This document shows positions 21,830 to 30,203 of a DNA stretch of 64,000 nucleotides, piece after piece. This stretch comes from Alkalihalobacillus deserti (GTDB lineage: Bacteria > Bacillota > Bacilli > Bacillales > Bacillaceae_D). The notes under the pieces are model-generated. The model saw only the letters and a program-made list of their open reading frames with translations, had not been told where the DNA came from and ran no database searches. Made by a program: the position numbers and the translations under genes. The stretch spans positions 1 through 64,000 of the forward strand of contig NZ_JAJAFR010000005.1 in NCBI RefSeq assembly GCF_020734105.1. The letters are read 5' to 3'. The first letter of the stretch is position 1. Each line of letters begins with the position of its first letter.

Positions 21830-22978
21830 ATGATATATTTCGACCATGCAGCGTCATCCTACCCAAAACCTAAGACTGTTGCCGATGCTATGTATGAAGC
21901 TGTTAGTCAATATAGTGCCAATCCTGGAAGAGGAGGGCATCAACTAGCGGAGCGGGCGAGATTAGTTATTGATGAAGCTAGAAAAAAAGTAACTTATCTT
22001 TTTGGAGCTCCAAATAGTAAGCATGTTTGGTTTTATCAAAATGCGACAATGGCTTTAAATCAAGCCCTAATAGGGTTTCCTTTTCAGGTAGGTGACCATG
22101 TTGTGGCAACAAAGTTTGAACATAATTCGATCATACGTCCCTTAGAGAAATTAGCGCAAGAAAAGCAAATTTCAATTTCATATATAGAACCAAATGAGGA
22201 CGGTCTCATTACAGTGGCAGCTTTTGAAGCTGCTATCACCTCAAAAACGAAATTATTTGCTGTTTCTCATGCATCAAATGTAACCGGAGCACTTGTACCT
22301 ATTCGTGAAGTTAGTAAACTAGCTCGTTCAAAAGAAATTGTTGTTCTTCTCGATGCATCGCAAACGGCCGGAACCATGATGATAAATATCGATAATGATG
22401 GGATTGATTTACTTGCTTTTGCGGGACATAAATCTTTACTAGGTCCACAGGGGACAGGGGTATTAATCTCAAAAGAAGATTTTGGATTAATACCTTTAGT
22501 TGTAGGAGGTACAGGTAGCTATTCCGAATTGCCGCACCAACCGTTAAAATGGCCAGATCGGTATGAAGCAGGAACGTTGAATACCCCGGGAATTGCTGGT
22601 TTAGCTGCTGGAATTGATGAAATAAATAGATTAGGTATAGAAAACATTTTGCAGCATGAGCAGAATTTAATGGAGCAGTTTTTAAAAGGGGCAATGCAAA
22701 TCTCTGGATTAAGCGTGTTTGGGCCCAATGATGTAACGAAAAGAGTCGCGGTTATCCCTTTTTCATTAGACGGACTTGAAAGTCATGAGCTTGCCATGAT
22801 ACTTGATGAACACTATCAAATAGCTGTGAGAGCAGGTTTACACTGTGCTCCTAAGACGCATGAAACTTTGCATACAAGTGAATCAGGACTCGTACGTATT
22901 AGTTTTGGACCTTATAATACAATAGAGGAAGTCGATAAATTGGTAGAGGCATTAAAAGAGATAAGTAAGGCATTTTGA
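21830..22978 (+). CDS. Cysteine desulfurase-family aminotransferase class V
   Basis: A PLP-dependent fold-type I enzyme of the cysteine desulfurase/selenocysteine lyase group, 382 residues. The N-terminal IYFDHAASSYPKPKTV, the PLP-lysine motif in FAGHKSLLGPQGTGVL and the substrate-cysteine loop AGLHCAPKTHETL are visible. It resembles the stand-alone family found near yyaC in many Bacillus rather than IscS or SufS, which are encoded with scaffold genes. The acceptor of the sulfur cannot be told. ATG at 21830 follows GAAAGGAACC. Confidence 0.9.
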   Translation: MIYFDHAASSYPKPKTVADAMYEAVSQYSANPGRGGHQLAERARLVIDEARKKVTYLFGAPNSKHVWFYQNATMALNQALIGFPFQVGDHVVATKFEHNSIIRPLEKLAQEKQISISYIEPNEDGLITVAAFEAAITSKTKLFAVSHASNVTGALVPIREVSKLARSKEIVVLLDASQTAGTMMINIDNDGIDLLAFAGHKSLLGPQGTGVLISKEDFGLIPLVVGGTGSYSELPHQPLKWPDRYEAGTLNTPGIAGLAAGIDEINRLGIENILQHEQNLMEQFLKGAMQISGLSVFGPNDVTKRVAVIPFSLDGLESHELAMILDEHYQIAVRAGLHCAPKTHETLHTSESGLVRISFGPYNTIEEVDKLVEALKEISKAF

Positions 22979-22999
22979 GGTTGAGTAAGGAGTAGGAGA

Positions 23000-23701
23000 A
23001 TGGTTTTAACAGGAACGATTGTAAATGGGTTGGCTATCATTGGTGCCTCATTAATAGGGTTACTAGTGAGGAATATACCAGAACAAATGAAAACAACAAT
23101 TATGCAGGCTCTTGCTCTAGCCGTTGTTGTTTTAGGAATTGGAATGACACTTAAAAGTGAACAATTTTTAATTGTCATTGGAAGTTTAGTTTTAGGCGGA
23201 ATTATTGGAGAAAAAGTGGATTTAGAGGGCGGTTTAAATCGATTAGGGGCATGGATTGAGACAAAGGTAGGAGCACAGGAAAATGGCTCGGTTGCAAAAG
23301 GGTTTGTCACCGCTACTTTAATTTATGTAGTAGGTGCCATGGCTATTCTTGGTGCCTTGGATAGTGGATTAAGAGGAGATCATTCTGTGTTATTCACTAA
23401 GTCGATGCTAGATGGGTTTTCAGCGATTATTTTCACTTCAACTTTAGGGGTAGGTGTTATTTTTTCAGCGATACCAGTGGTTCTCTACCAAGGAGGGATT
23501 GCTCTTCTTGCCACTCAAATTAATCAGTTTGTACCAGAACTATTGATGAATACGTTCATTACTGAGATGACGGCTACTGGTGGAGTGATGATTATAGCAA
23601 TTGGACTTAATATTTTAGGAGTTATTCATATTCGTGTAGCTAATTTGCTTCCAAGTATTATCGTTGTAGCGGGTTTAGTAACAGCGTTATATTTCATTTG
23701 A
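23000..23701 (+). CDS. DUF554 membrane protein (YdfK/YqgA-like)
   Basis: A 233-residue hydrophobic protein with about seven predicted spans and little polar loop sequence. NGLAIIGASLIGLL at the N-terminus, GMTLKSEQFLIVIGSLVLGG and GSVAKGFVTATLIYVVGAMAI match the DUF554 family. The role is unknown; some members have been proposed as transporters. RBS AAGGAGTAGGAG. The gene ends in a bidirectional terminator facing yyaC. Confidence 0.85.
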   Translation: MVLTGTIVNGLAIIGASLIGLLVRNIPEQMKTTIMQALALAVVVLGIGMTLKSEQFLIVIGSLVLGGIIGEKVDLEGGLNRLGAWIETKVGAQENGSVAKGFVTATLIYVVGAMAILGALDSGLRGDHSVLFTKSMLDGFSAIIFTSTLGVGVIFSAIPVVLYQGGIALLATQINQFVPELLMNTFITEMTATGGVMIIAIGLNILGVIHIRVANLLPSIIVVAGLVTALYFI

Positions 23702-23707
23702 GAATTT

Positions 23708-23746
23708 ACCTATGTAGACTTAATAACGTCTACATAGGTTTTTTTT
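23708..23746. terminator. Bidirectional terminator between DUF554 gene and yyaC
   Basis: ACCTATGTAGAC and GTCTACATAGGT form a 12 bp perfect stem followed by seven T. It lies between two convergent genes. Confidence 0.85.
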
Positions 23747-23778
23747 ATGGGAAATTAAAGTGAATGCATAGTGATTAA

Positions 23779-24432
23779 CTACATAGATGTTTCATTTTTG
23801 GCACGTAATTGGATGTGTGGCTTCAGGCGAAGCGAACGTAATAGGGAAGTAGTTGGTGCAAGATCAGGTAAGCGGCCATCAGTTGATTTAATTGATGTGG
23901 CAATCGTGTCAGCCATTTGCATAACCGTATGAAGGCGTGTGTTTTGGAGGACAAAGTACTCCATCATTCCTCCAATATTAACAATGCCAGTCATATGAAT
24001 ATCTCCGACAGCTGGTAATTTCTTTTGAACAGCTGCTCCAGGTTGGACAGGTCCGTCAGCAAGTGAAATTTTCCCTACACTCGTCATACGTCCAAGACAA
24101 GCATCAATGGCTAAGATAAAAGGACGATAATGATTCATTTTAATTTCGGCGATGCGTTCTTCAAGATTAACCGCGTGGACAGGGTTTTCTAATGTTCCGT
24201 ATACATGAAAACGACGAAGAGTCTTTTTTTCTAATTTAGAGCCGATTAAGGGTCCTAATGAATCACCAGTTGATCGGTCAGTTCCGATGCAAACAATGAC
24301 TAAATCACGTTTGACATGAGTTTCTGTCATTTGGAATAAATGTTCACTTAACTGTTCGATTGCACCGTCTTCCTCCATATGAACGCGTAATGGTGGAATG
24401 TTTTTTCCAAACAGACGATGGTTTGTACTCAT
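23779..24432 (-). CDS. yyaC: Spore protease-related protein YyaC
   Basis: YyaC proteins (about 205-217 residues) belong to the germination-protease-like fold. They are expressed in sporulation and are conserved in spore formers. The blocks VIVCIGTDRSTGDSLGPLIG, DACLGRMTSVGKISL and GIVNIGGMMEYFVLQNTRL are typical. An ATG 20 codons upstream would add a Tyr-rich stretch. I chose 24432 because GGAGGCG lies 6 nt before it. The gene supports the view that this organism makes spores. Confidence 0.9.
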   Translation of the reverse strand: MSTNHRLFGKNIPPLRVHMEEDGAIEQLSEHLFQMTETHVKRDLVIVCIGTDRSTGDSLGPLIGSKLEKKTLRRFHVYGTLENPVHAVNLEERIAEIKMNHYRPFILAIDACLGRMTSVGKISLADGPVQPGAAVQKKLPAVGDIHMTGIVNIGGMMEYFVLQNTRLHTVMQMADTIATSIKSTDGRLPDLAPTTSLLRSLRLKPHIQLRAKNETSM

Positions 24433-24531
24433 AACATCGCCTCCTTTACCATAGTAGTAATAGTATACGGAACTTTTTTCCTTTCTATACATAAATGAGG
24501 TTATTGAAAAGGTTTATTTTTTCTAATACCG

Positions 24532-24600
24532 CAAGACATGAGAGGAACTGCTGCAAGACTTAGCCTGTTATGGAGGTTTTTCATAGATGAGGCAACGGAC
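24532..24600 (+). repeat. Degenerate repeat element, copy h
   Basis: GCAAGACATGAGAGGAACTG, then CTGCAAGACTTAGCCTGTTA, follow the order of copy e (GCAATGAGC, CCGCTGCAA, TTTTAAGCCTGTTG). The 3' end is decayed. It lies between the divergent yyaC and the YkvI-type gene. Confidence 0.4.
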
Positions 24601-24652
24601 GGAACTAGTCCTTTCTATGAAAAGGACAGATAAAAGACGAGGAGAGGATCTT

Positions 24653-25669
24653 ATGTGGGGGAACGGTTTAAAATGGATGTTTCTCATTATTGGAACAATG
24701 ATAGGAGCTGGATACGCATCAGGGAGAGAACTTTGGGAGTTTTTCGGAGCTGAAAGTGGACTAGCAATTATTCTCTTTACTATTCTTTTTACCGTTTGCG
24801 TTGGGGTAATTATGTCAATTAGTTATAAAAATCAATCTCAACACTATTTACCGGTTCTTAATAAATTAATGGGAAAACAACTATCCAAAGTTTATGATGT
24901 GATGATTATTATTTATTTGTTTTCAACGACTGTTATTATGCTTGCTGGTGGTGGAGCAACGCTTGAGGTCGTTCATGTTCCTTATTGGCTTGGAACCGTT
25001 ATTATTGGGGGAATGGTCGTCATTTTATTTCTCTGGGATACTAAAGGGATGACGTCGATGAATGCGTTTATTATTCCCATTCTCATTGTGTTTTTAATTG
25101 CCATTTTACTCGCCTTTCAATCATTAAAAGGCTTTCCAATTCAATTCAAAATAGATGCTCAACACAATTGGCCTTCAGCGTTAACTTTCACCGCTCTAAA
25201 CATCCTACCTCTAATTGCTATACTTGGAGCCGTTGGAAGTGAGATCAAGCATAAAGGCGAGATTTGGGTAGCGAGTGTAGGGAGTGGGTTGATACTCGGA
25301 TCTATTTCTTTTTTATACAATGAATCGTTGCTTCAAGTAGCAAGTGATATCATGCTTTATGAAATCCCACTCTTTGCTATTTTAAAACATTATCCTTATT
25401 ACATGATGCTTATTATGTCTGCTTTGTTATGGCTAGCGATATACACGACGGCGGCTGCTGGGGTATTTGGACTGTTATCACGTGCACGAGCTTGGTTAAA
25501 AGGACCAGCATGGCTCATTGCCTTGTTTTTAATTGCAATCATGGCGCCTTTAACGACTTTTGGATTTTCGACCCTTATCGCCATCCTTTATCCACTCTAT
25601 GGAGTTTTGAATTTATTTGTACTAGCTTCGTTGCTGTTGTACCCTATTATGAATCATCGTTCATTGTAG
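24653..25669 (+). CDS. YkvI family membrane carrier
   Basis: A 338-residue protein with about ten membrane spans. The start MWGNGLKWMFLIIGTMIGAG and the GYASGREL motif fit the YkvI family, a branch of the LeuT-type amino-acid carrier superfamily. The unwound first helix motif GTMIGAGYASG supports a LeuT-like fold. The substrate is unknown. I start at ATG 24653 because AGGAGAGG lies 6 nt upstream; an ATG at 24587 adds 22 charged residues from the repeat remnant. Confidence 0.85.
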   Translation: MWGNGLKWMFLIIGTMIGAGYASGRELWEFFGAESGLAIILFTILFTVCVGVIMSISYKNQSQHYLPVLNKLMGKQLSKVYDVMIIIYLFSTTVIMLAGGGATLEVVHVPYWLGTVIIGGMVVILFLWDTKGMTSMNAFIIPILIVFLIAILLAFQSLKGFPIQFKIDAQHNWPSALTFTALNILPLIAILGAVGSEIKHKGEIWVASVGSGLILGSISFLYNESLLQVASDIMLYEIPLFAILKHYPYYMMLIMSALLWLAIYTTAAAGVFGLLSRARAWLKGPAWLIALFLIAIMAPLTTFGFSTLIAILYPLYGVLNLFVLASLLLYPIMNHRSL

Positions 25670-25885
25670 TAGTCTGATAAATATCAACTAGTTTAAGTGT
25701 GAGTAACAATTGTGCTCGGTAGAGTTGAGAGGTTTTTTAATACTTGCTAGAGAAGATAGAGGCAGTTGCGAATAAATAAAAAATAATTCTTTCGTAGGGT
25801 TTTTGTTCGTTGGTTCCTCGACTCGTTCCTTTGTTTTCGTGTATAATAACAACCATATAGATTGTAGGTAAAGGAGGCACTTCGC

Positions 25886-26083
25886 ATGACCAATAAAGAA
25901 TTTGCTCTCCATGATGTTGTAGAAATGAAGAAGCAGCATCCTTGTGGGGAAAACCGTTGGAAGATAATTCGGATGGGAATGGATGTCCGTATTAAATGTC
26001 TTGGTTGTCAGCATAGTGTCATGCTACCTCGGAAGGAATTTGCGAAGAAAATAAAGAAGATTCTTGAGCATAGTGCGGACTAA
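25886..26083 (+). CDS. DUF951 protein (YyzM-like)
   Basis: A 65-residue protein. FALHDVVEMKKQHPCGENRW and VRIKCLGCQHSVMLPRKEF carry the Cys residues typical of DUF951, which probably bind zinc. Members lie just upstream of ychF in Bacillus and other Firmicutes, as here. The function is not known. The start is preceded by AAAGGAGGCAC. Confidence 0.9.
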   Translation: MTNKEFALHDVVEMKKQHPCGENRWKIIRMGMDVRIKCLGCQHSVMLPRKEFAKKIKKILEHSAD

Positions 26084-26145
26084 GAGAAAAAAGGGTGTTA
26101 GCCGTTTTTTTCTCTTCTTCAATGAGGCTTTCATACCTCATTGAA
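26082..26145 (+). terminator. Two hairpins after the DUF951 gene
   Basis: AAGAGAAAAAA pairs with TTTTTTCTCTT (26082-26116), overlapping the stop codon. A second stem TTCAATGAGG/CCTCATTGAA follows (26118-26145). The first is a likely terminator. Confidence 0.65.
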
Positions 26146-26192
26146 ATCCACTCTGAATTCACTCGAAGTTTATAATTTCTTTGCTATTAAAA

Positions 26193-26226
26193 AAGGCAAT
26201 GAAGGGATTTTCCTCTTCATTGCCTT
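26193..26226 (+). terminator. Hairpin in front of ychF
   Basis: AAGGCAATGAAG pairs perfectly over 12 bp with CTTCATTGCCTT, followed by GTCTTTTT. It would end any transcript arriving from upstream, so ychF should have its own promoter in the next 80 nt. Confidence 0.65.
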
Positions 26227-26315
26227 GTCTTTTTGAATACTAATCTCTATAATTGGTATGTTATTACCTTAAATTATCATGAATATTTGAAAATAGAAGA
26301 AGGAAGTGAGAAAGA

Positions 26316-27416
26316 GTGGCTTTAACTACTGGAATCGTTGGTTTACCAAATGTAGGGAAATCAACTTTATTTAATGCAATTACACAAGCTGGAGCTGAAT
26401 CAGCAAACTACCCTTTCTGTACGATTGACCCAAATGTAGGAATTGTTGAGGTTCCTGATTATCGCTTGCAAAAGCTAACGGAGCTTGTAGAACCTAAGAA
26501 AACCATTCCAACAGCGTTCGAATTCACCGACATCGCAGGAATTGTCGAAGGAGCAAGCAAAGGTGAAGGTCTAGGGAATAAGTTCCTTTCTCATATTCGT
26601 CAAGTTGATGCCATTTCTCATGTGGTGCGTTGTTTTGCTGATGATAACATTACTCATGTATCCGGTGGAGTAAATCCTCTGCGTGATATAGAAGTCATTA
26701 ATTTGGAGTTGATTCTAGCTGATTTTGAATCGATTGAAAAGCGTATTACACGTGTGGCGAAGCTGGCAAAAGCAAAAGATAAAGAAGCAGTAGCTGAGTT
26801 AGAGGTGCTGGAACTTCTTCGTGATGCATTTGAAGAAGAAAAGCCTGCTCGTAGCATTGATTTTACAGAAGAACAACAAAAACTAGTGAAAGGTCTTCAC
26901 TTGTTAACGAGTAAGCCTGTTCTCTATGTTGCGAATGTCAGTGAAGAGGATTTACTTGCTTTTGAAGACAATGATTATGTCAAACAAGTTAAAGATTTCG
27001 CAGCTGCTGAAGGTAGTGAAGTCATTCTCATTTGTGCAAAAATCGAATCAGAAATTGCTGAACTAGATGGCGAAGAAAAGCAAATGTTCCTAGAAGAATT
27101 AGGGATTAAAGAATCAGGACTTGATCAATTAATCCGTGCAGCATATGGACTATTAGGTTTGCAAACATATTTCACTGCAGGTGTACAAGAAGTAAGAGCT
27201 TGGACATTCCGAAAAGGGATAAAAGCCCCTCAAGCAGCTGGAATCATTCACACGGATTTCGAACGTGGATTTATCCGTGCAGAAATTGTTTCATATGAAG
27301 ATTTAGTTGAAGCTGGTTCAATGGGAGTTGCGAAAGAAAAGGGAAAAGTCCGTTTAGAAGGAAAAGAGTACATTGTTCAAGATGGCGATGTCATCCATTT
27401 TCGTTTTAATGTGTAA
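26316..27416 (+). CDS. ychF: Redox-regulated ATPase YchF
   Basis: YchF (Ola1) is an Obg-family P-loop protein that prefers ATP and associates with ribosomes. G1 is GLPNVGKSTLFNAI, G3 is DIAGIVEGASKGEGLGNKF, and the altered G4 is NVSEED in place of NKxD, which explains its ATP preference. The C-terminal TGS domain includes HTDFERGFIRAE. The 366-residue length is standard. The GTG start follows GAAGGAAGTGAG. Confidence 0.97.
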   Translation: MALTTGIVGLPNVGKSTLFNAITQAGAESANYPFCTIDPNVGIVEVPDYRLQKLTELVEPKKTIPTAFEFTDIAGIVEGASKGEGLGNKFLSHIRQVDAISHVVRCFADDNITHVSGGVNPLRDIEVINLELILADFESIEKRITRVAKLAKAKDKEAVAELEVLELLRDAFEEEKPARSIDFTEEQQKLVKGLHLLTSKPVLYVANVSEEDLLAFEDNDYVKQVKDFAAAEGSEVILICAKIESEIAELDGEEKQMFLEELGIKESGLDQLIRAAYGLLGLQTYFTAGVQEVRAWTFRKGIKAPQAAGIIHTDFERGFIRAEIVSYEDLVEAGSMGVAKEKGKVRLEGKEYIVQDGDVIHFRFNV

Positions 27417-27428
27417 GAATGACTTTGT

Positions 27429-27464
27429 AAAACAGATTGGTTAATGAACCAGTCTGTTTTTTCC
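27429..27464 (+). terminator. ychF terminator
   Basis: AAAACAGATTGGTT pairs with AACCAGTCTGTTTT (one G-T pair) around a 4 nt loop, with TTTTTTCC at the end. Confidence 0.85.
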
Positions 27465-27790
27465 TTTTGAAAAATGCTTGAACTATTAGAATTTCAAAAA
27501 ATACGATAAATCATCTGACAATTCACTTTTAAAGGTCTATTGTTTCTTGTATGATGTGTTTATAGCAACGTAAATGCTTTTTCTACTTTTGAGAAATTCC
27601 CCAATCTTTCCGCTTTGAATTCTCCTTGTACTTTTGAAGTTCCTACAAAGGTAAACTCTCAAAATGGTCGTCTAATCAAATCTACTGTTTACATCGTTTA
27701 TCTTCAACCTAATGCAACACTAAACGAAATTTAGTAGTATCAATTTCATCACAAGTAAGGAGGCTTTAACTAAATAGTTTTTAAAATGAC

Positions 27791-27819
27791 TTGCAGCCTC
27801 ATTTCGTCTCTGTTATACT
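27791..27819 (+). promoter_or_regulatory. rpsF-ssb-rpsR promoter
   Basis: -35 TTGCAG (27791-27796), a 17 nt spacer and an extended -10 TGTTATACT (27811-27819). It lies about 90 nt before rpsF. Between ychF and this promoter (27465-27790) I see no gene. Confidence 0.75.
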
Positions 27820-27909
27820 CTAGTAATGCGAGTGCAAAGACTCAAGGTATATGAGTTTTGCTCCTTGCTCCAATAATGGAGCCGCTAGACCAAAAGGAGG
27901 TGGACCGGA
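27820..27909 (+). ncRNA. rpsF leader, probable S6:S18 autoregulatory RNA
   Basis: The transcribed leader contains the hairpin GCTCC-AATAAT-GGAGC directly followed by CGCTAGACC and then the ribosome site AAAGGAGGTGG. S6:S18 leaders in Firmicutes use a hairpin with an exposed CCG to bind the S6-S18 dimer and repress the operon; GGAGCCGCTAGACC is a fair match. The assignment rests on position plus this motif and has not been tested against a covariance model. Confidence 0.5.
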
Positions 27910-28197
27910 ATGCGTAAGTACGAAATAATGTACATCATCGCTCCAAACCTAGAAGAAGCAGCAACTAAAGAAGTTATTGAGCGTTTTAACAACGTTTTAA
28001 CTACAAATGGTGCTGAAATCGAAAAGGTGAAAGAGATGGGTAAGCGTCGTTTAGCATATGAAATCAACGATTTTCTTGATGGTTTCTATGTACTACTAAA
28101 TGTACAAGCTAACTCAGAAGCGATTGCAGAATTTAACCGTCTTATTAAGATCAACGATAATGTTATTCGTGTTCTTATTACAAAAGACGAAGAATAA
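27910..28197 (+). CDS. rpsF: 30S ribosomal protein S6
   Basis: The 95-residue protein starts [20 protein letters not shown]. It has [20 protein letters not shown] and ends RVLITKDEE, all typical of bacterial S6, which pairs with S18 on the platform of the small subunit. It is the first gene of the rpsF-ssb-rpsR operon. The AAAGGAGGTGG ribosome site is strong. Confidence 0.98.
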   Translation: MRKYEIMYIIAPNLEEAATKEVIERFNNVLTTNGAEIEKVKEMGKRRLAYEINDFLDGFYVLLNVQANSEAIAEFNRLIKINDNVIRVLITKDEE

Positions 28198-28222
28198 ATA
28201 ATTAAACCTAGGAGGGGTACGT

Positions 28223-28717
28223 ATGCTAAACCGAGTCGTGCTAGTTGGGCGCTTAACACGTGACCCAGAACTGCGTTACACACCAAATGGTATCGCAGTT
28301 GCCAATTTTACACTGGCAGTAAACCGTACATTTTCTAACCAGCAAGGGGAACGTGATGCAGATTTCATTAACTGTGTGATTTGGCGTAAACCTGCAGAAA
28401 ATGTCGCTAACTATTTAAAAAAAGGTAGTTTAGCTGGTGTAGATGGAAAAATCCAAACACGTAGTTATGACAATAACGAAGGCAAACGTGTCTTTGTTAC
28501 TGAAATTGTAGCTGATAGTGTTCAATTCCTTGAGCCTCGTGGAAGCAATTCTAATCAAGGGCAAGGAAATGATTTTGGTAGTCCTGGTCCTAGTGGGAAT
28601 GACTTTGGGAAGCAGCAGAACCATAATCAAAACCGTTCATCTGGTGGGTTCAATGATGATCCATTTGCAAATGACGGTAAGCCGATCGATATTTCGGATG
28701 ATGATTTGCCGTTCTAA
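28223..28717 (+). CDS. ssb: Single-stranded DNA-binding protein
   Basis: SSB coats single-stranded DNA and recruits repair and replication partners. The OB fold is in the first 110 residues: [39 protein letters not shown] and [10 protein letters not shown]. The middle linker is rich in Asn, Gly and Gln, and the acidic C-terminal tip is DISDDDLPF, the partner-binding peptide. The gene sits between rpsF and rpsR behind AGGAGGGG. Confidence 0.98.
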   Translation: MLNRVVLVGRLTRDPELRYTPNGIAVANFTLAVNRTFSNQQGERDADFINCVIWRKPAENVANYLKKGSLAGVDGKIQTRSYDNNEGKRVFVTEIVADSVQFLEPRGSNSNQGQGNDFGSPGPSGNDFGKQQNHNQNRSSGGFNDDPFANDGKPIDISDDDLPF

Positions 28718-28784
28718 CGACCTCTCTCTAACAAGGATTAAAAGATTCGTTTGATAAAACAATATTCGAAAGGAGTGCTGTCTA

Positions 28785-29018
28785 ATGGCTCGTCGTGGTC
28801 GTCCAAAGCGCCGTAAGGTTTGTTTCTTTACAGTAAACAAAATTACGAAAATCGATTATAAAGATACTGATCTTCTTAAACGTTTCATTTCTGAGCGTGG
28901 TAAAATCTTACCTCGCCGTGTAACTGGAACTTCAGCTAAGTATCAACGTCAATTGACAATTGCAATTAAGCGTTCTCGTCAAATCGCTTTATTGCCTTAC
29001 GTTAACGAAGTAAACTAA
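28785..29018 (+). CDS. rpsR: 30S ribosomal protein S18
   Basis: A 77-residue basic protein beginning [20 protein letters not shown], with [20 protein letters not shown] as the S18 signature. The single Cys fits a zinc-independent form. The AAAGGAGTG ribosome site lies 8 nt upstream. It ends the operon and is followed by a terminator. Confidence 0.98.
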   Translation: MARRGRPKRRKVCFFTVNKITKIDYKDTDLLKRFISERGKILPRRVTGTSAKYQRQLTIAIKRSRQIALLPYVNEVN

Positions 29019-29023
29019 ACGTT

Positions 29024-29055
29024 AAGACACAGTGTTTATCACTGTGTCTTTTCTT
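29024..29055 (+). terminator. rpsR terminator
   Basis: AAGACACAGTG pairs perfectly with CACTGTGTCTT around a 5 nt loop and is followed by TTCTTTATTTT. Confidence 0.85.
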
Positions 29056-29256
29056 TATTTTGAAAGATAGGAAAGTTTAACATTCGAGTGAATTAGGATG
29101 GTTTCGACAAAGTATGAAAGCCTATTTGAAGAGAAGGAAAGAACGCTTTCCCGTTTTTTCTGATAAGATATTGCATTAGTCTAGCACCAAAACTTTAATT
29201 TTAAGAGTAAGTGCGCTAAAATAGACAAGGATAAGTTTCTTAAAAGAGGTGTCTAT

Positions 29257-30192
29257 GTGAAAAATACAAAAACATTAACAGAAGGTGCTCTCTTGGCCTC
29301 TGTTTTTGCCATACTATTATTAATAACGACCTATGTGCCATTTATAGGTATTATAACTGTTTTTGCATTACCCCTTCCATTTATACTCTTCACACTAAGA
29401 AGAGGGTTAAAACCGGGATTTATGCTTTGGACGGTTGCGCTTTTATTAGCGTTTCTAATAGGAGGAATCGCTACCGTCCCAACAGCATTTATTTTTGGTA
29501 GTGCCGGTCTTGTAATAGGAGAGTTATATCGCCGGTCATTATCAGGGTTTTCAGTCTTAATTGGTGCGGGATTAGTTTATACCTTAAATATGCTCCTTGT
29601 TTTTTTAATAATGGTCTTAGTTATTGGTGAAAATCCAATGCAATTAGCTGCAGATCTAACAAAAGAACAACTTGAATTTGCCGATAGTACATTAGGGTCA
29701 TTTGGGCAAGGCGATGAGCAAATAACCGCTATGATGGAAATGATTGATAATCTAATTTATCTTGCTCCTGTTATGATCGTTGTAGTAGGGATTATCCTAG
29801 CTGTTATGACAAAATTAATTAGTTATTTAGTTTTAAGGCGTTTAGGGCATGAGGTTAATGCGTTGCCTGCTTTTCGAAATTGGCAATTTCCTAAATCATT
29901 TCTTTGGTACTATTTAATTATTTTAATTCTAGCTATGCTAGGAGCAGAAGAAGGAACGACAATGTTCCTTATCATTTGGAACCTTTTGCCGTTACTTGAA
30001 GTTATTATTGCCGTACAAGGTTTTGCTGTTATATTTTACTTTTTTCATCTAAAAAAAGTAGCGAAAGCAGTGCCGATCCTTATAGTTGCTATAGCTATTA
30101 TGATTCCACCTCTTTTATATATAGTACGAATTATCGGAATTATTGATTTAGGCTTTGACTTACGTAAGCGTATAACAAGCCAGAAAAAATAG
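29257..30192 (+). CDS. yybS: YybS-like membrane protein (DUF2232)
   Basis: A 311-residue polytopic protein with about eight predicted spans. The N-terminal TEGALLASVFAILLLITTYV and FTLRRGLKPGFMLW are typical of YybS/DUF2232, which is always next to gdpP in Bacillus. It resembles substrate-binding subunits of ECF transporters, but no substrate is known. The GTG start follows AAGAGGTG. It ends 11 nt before gdpP. Confidence 0.88.
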   Translation: MKNTKTLTEGALLASVFAILLLITTYVPFIGIITVFALPLPFILFTLRRGLKPGFMLWTVALLLAFLIGGIATVPTAFIFGSAGLVIGELYRRSLSGFSVLIGAGLVYTLNMLLVFLIMVLVIGENPMQLAADLTKEQLEFADSTLGSFGQGDEQITAMMEMIDNLIYLAPVMIVVVGIILAVMTKLISYLVLRRLGHEVNALPAFRNWQFPKSFLWYYLIILILAMLGAEEGTTMFLIIWNLLPLLEVIIAVQGFAVIFYFFHLKKVAKAVPILIVAIAIMIPPLLYIVRIIGIIDLGFDLRKRITSQKK

Positions 30193-30203
30193 GAGCTGAC
30201 ATT

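Noticed and set aside
27465-27790. Riboswitch before rpsF
   Set aside because: No conserved riboswitch core was recognised; the promoter lies downstream of this stretch, so it would not be in the rpsF mRNA.
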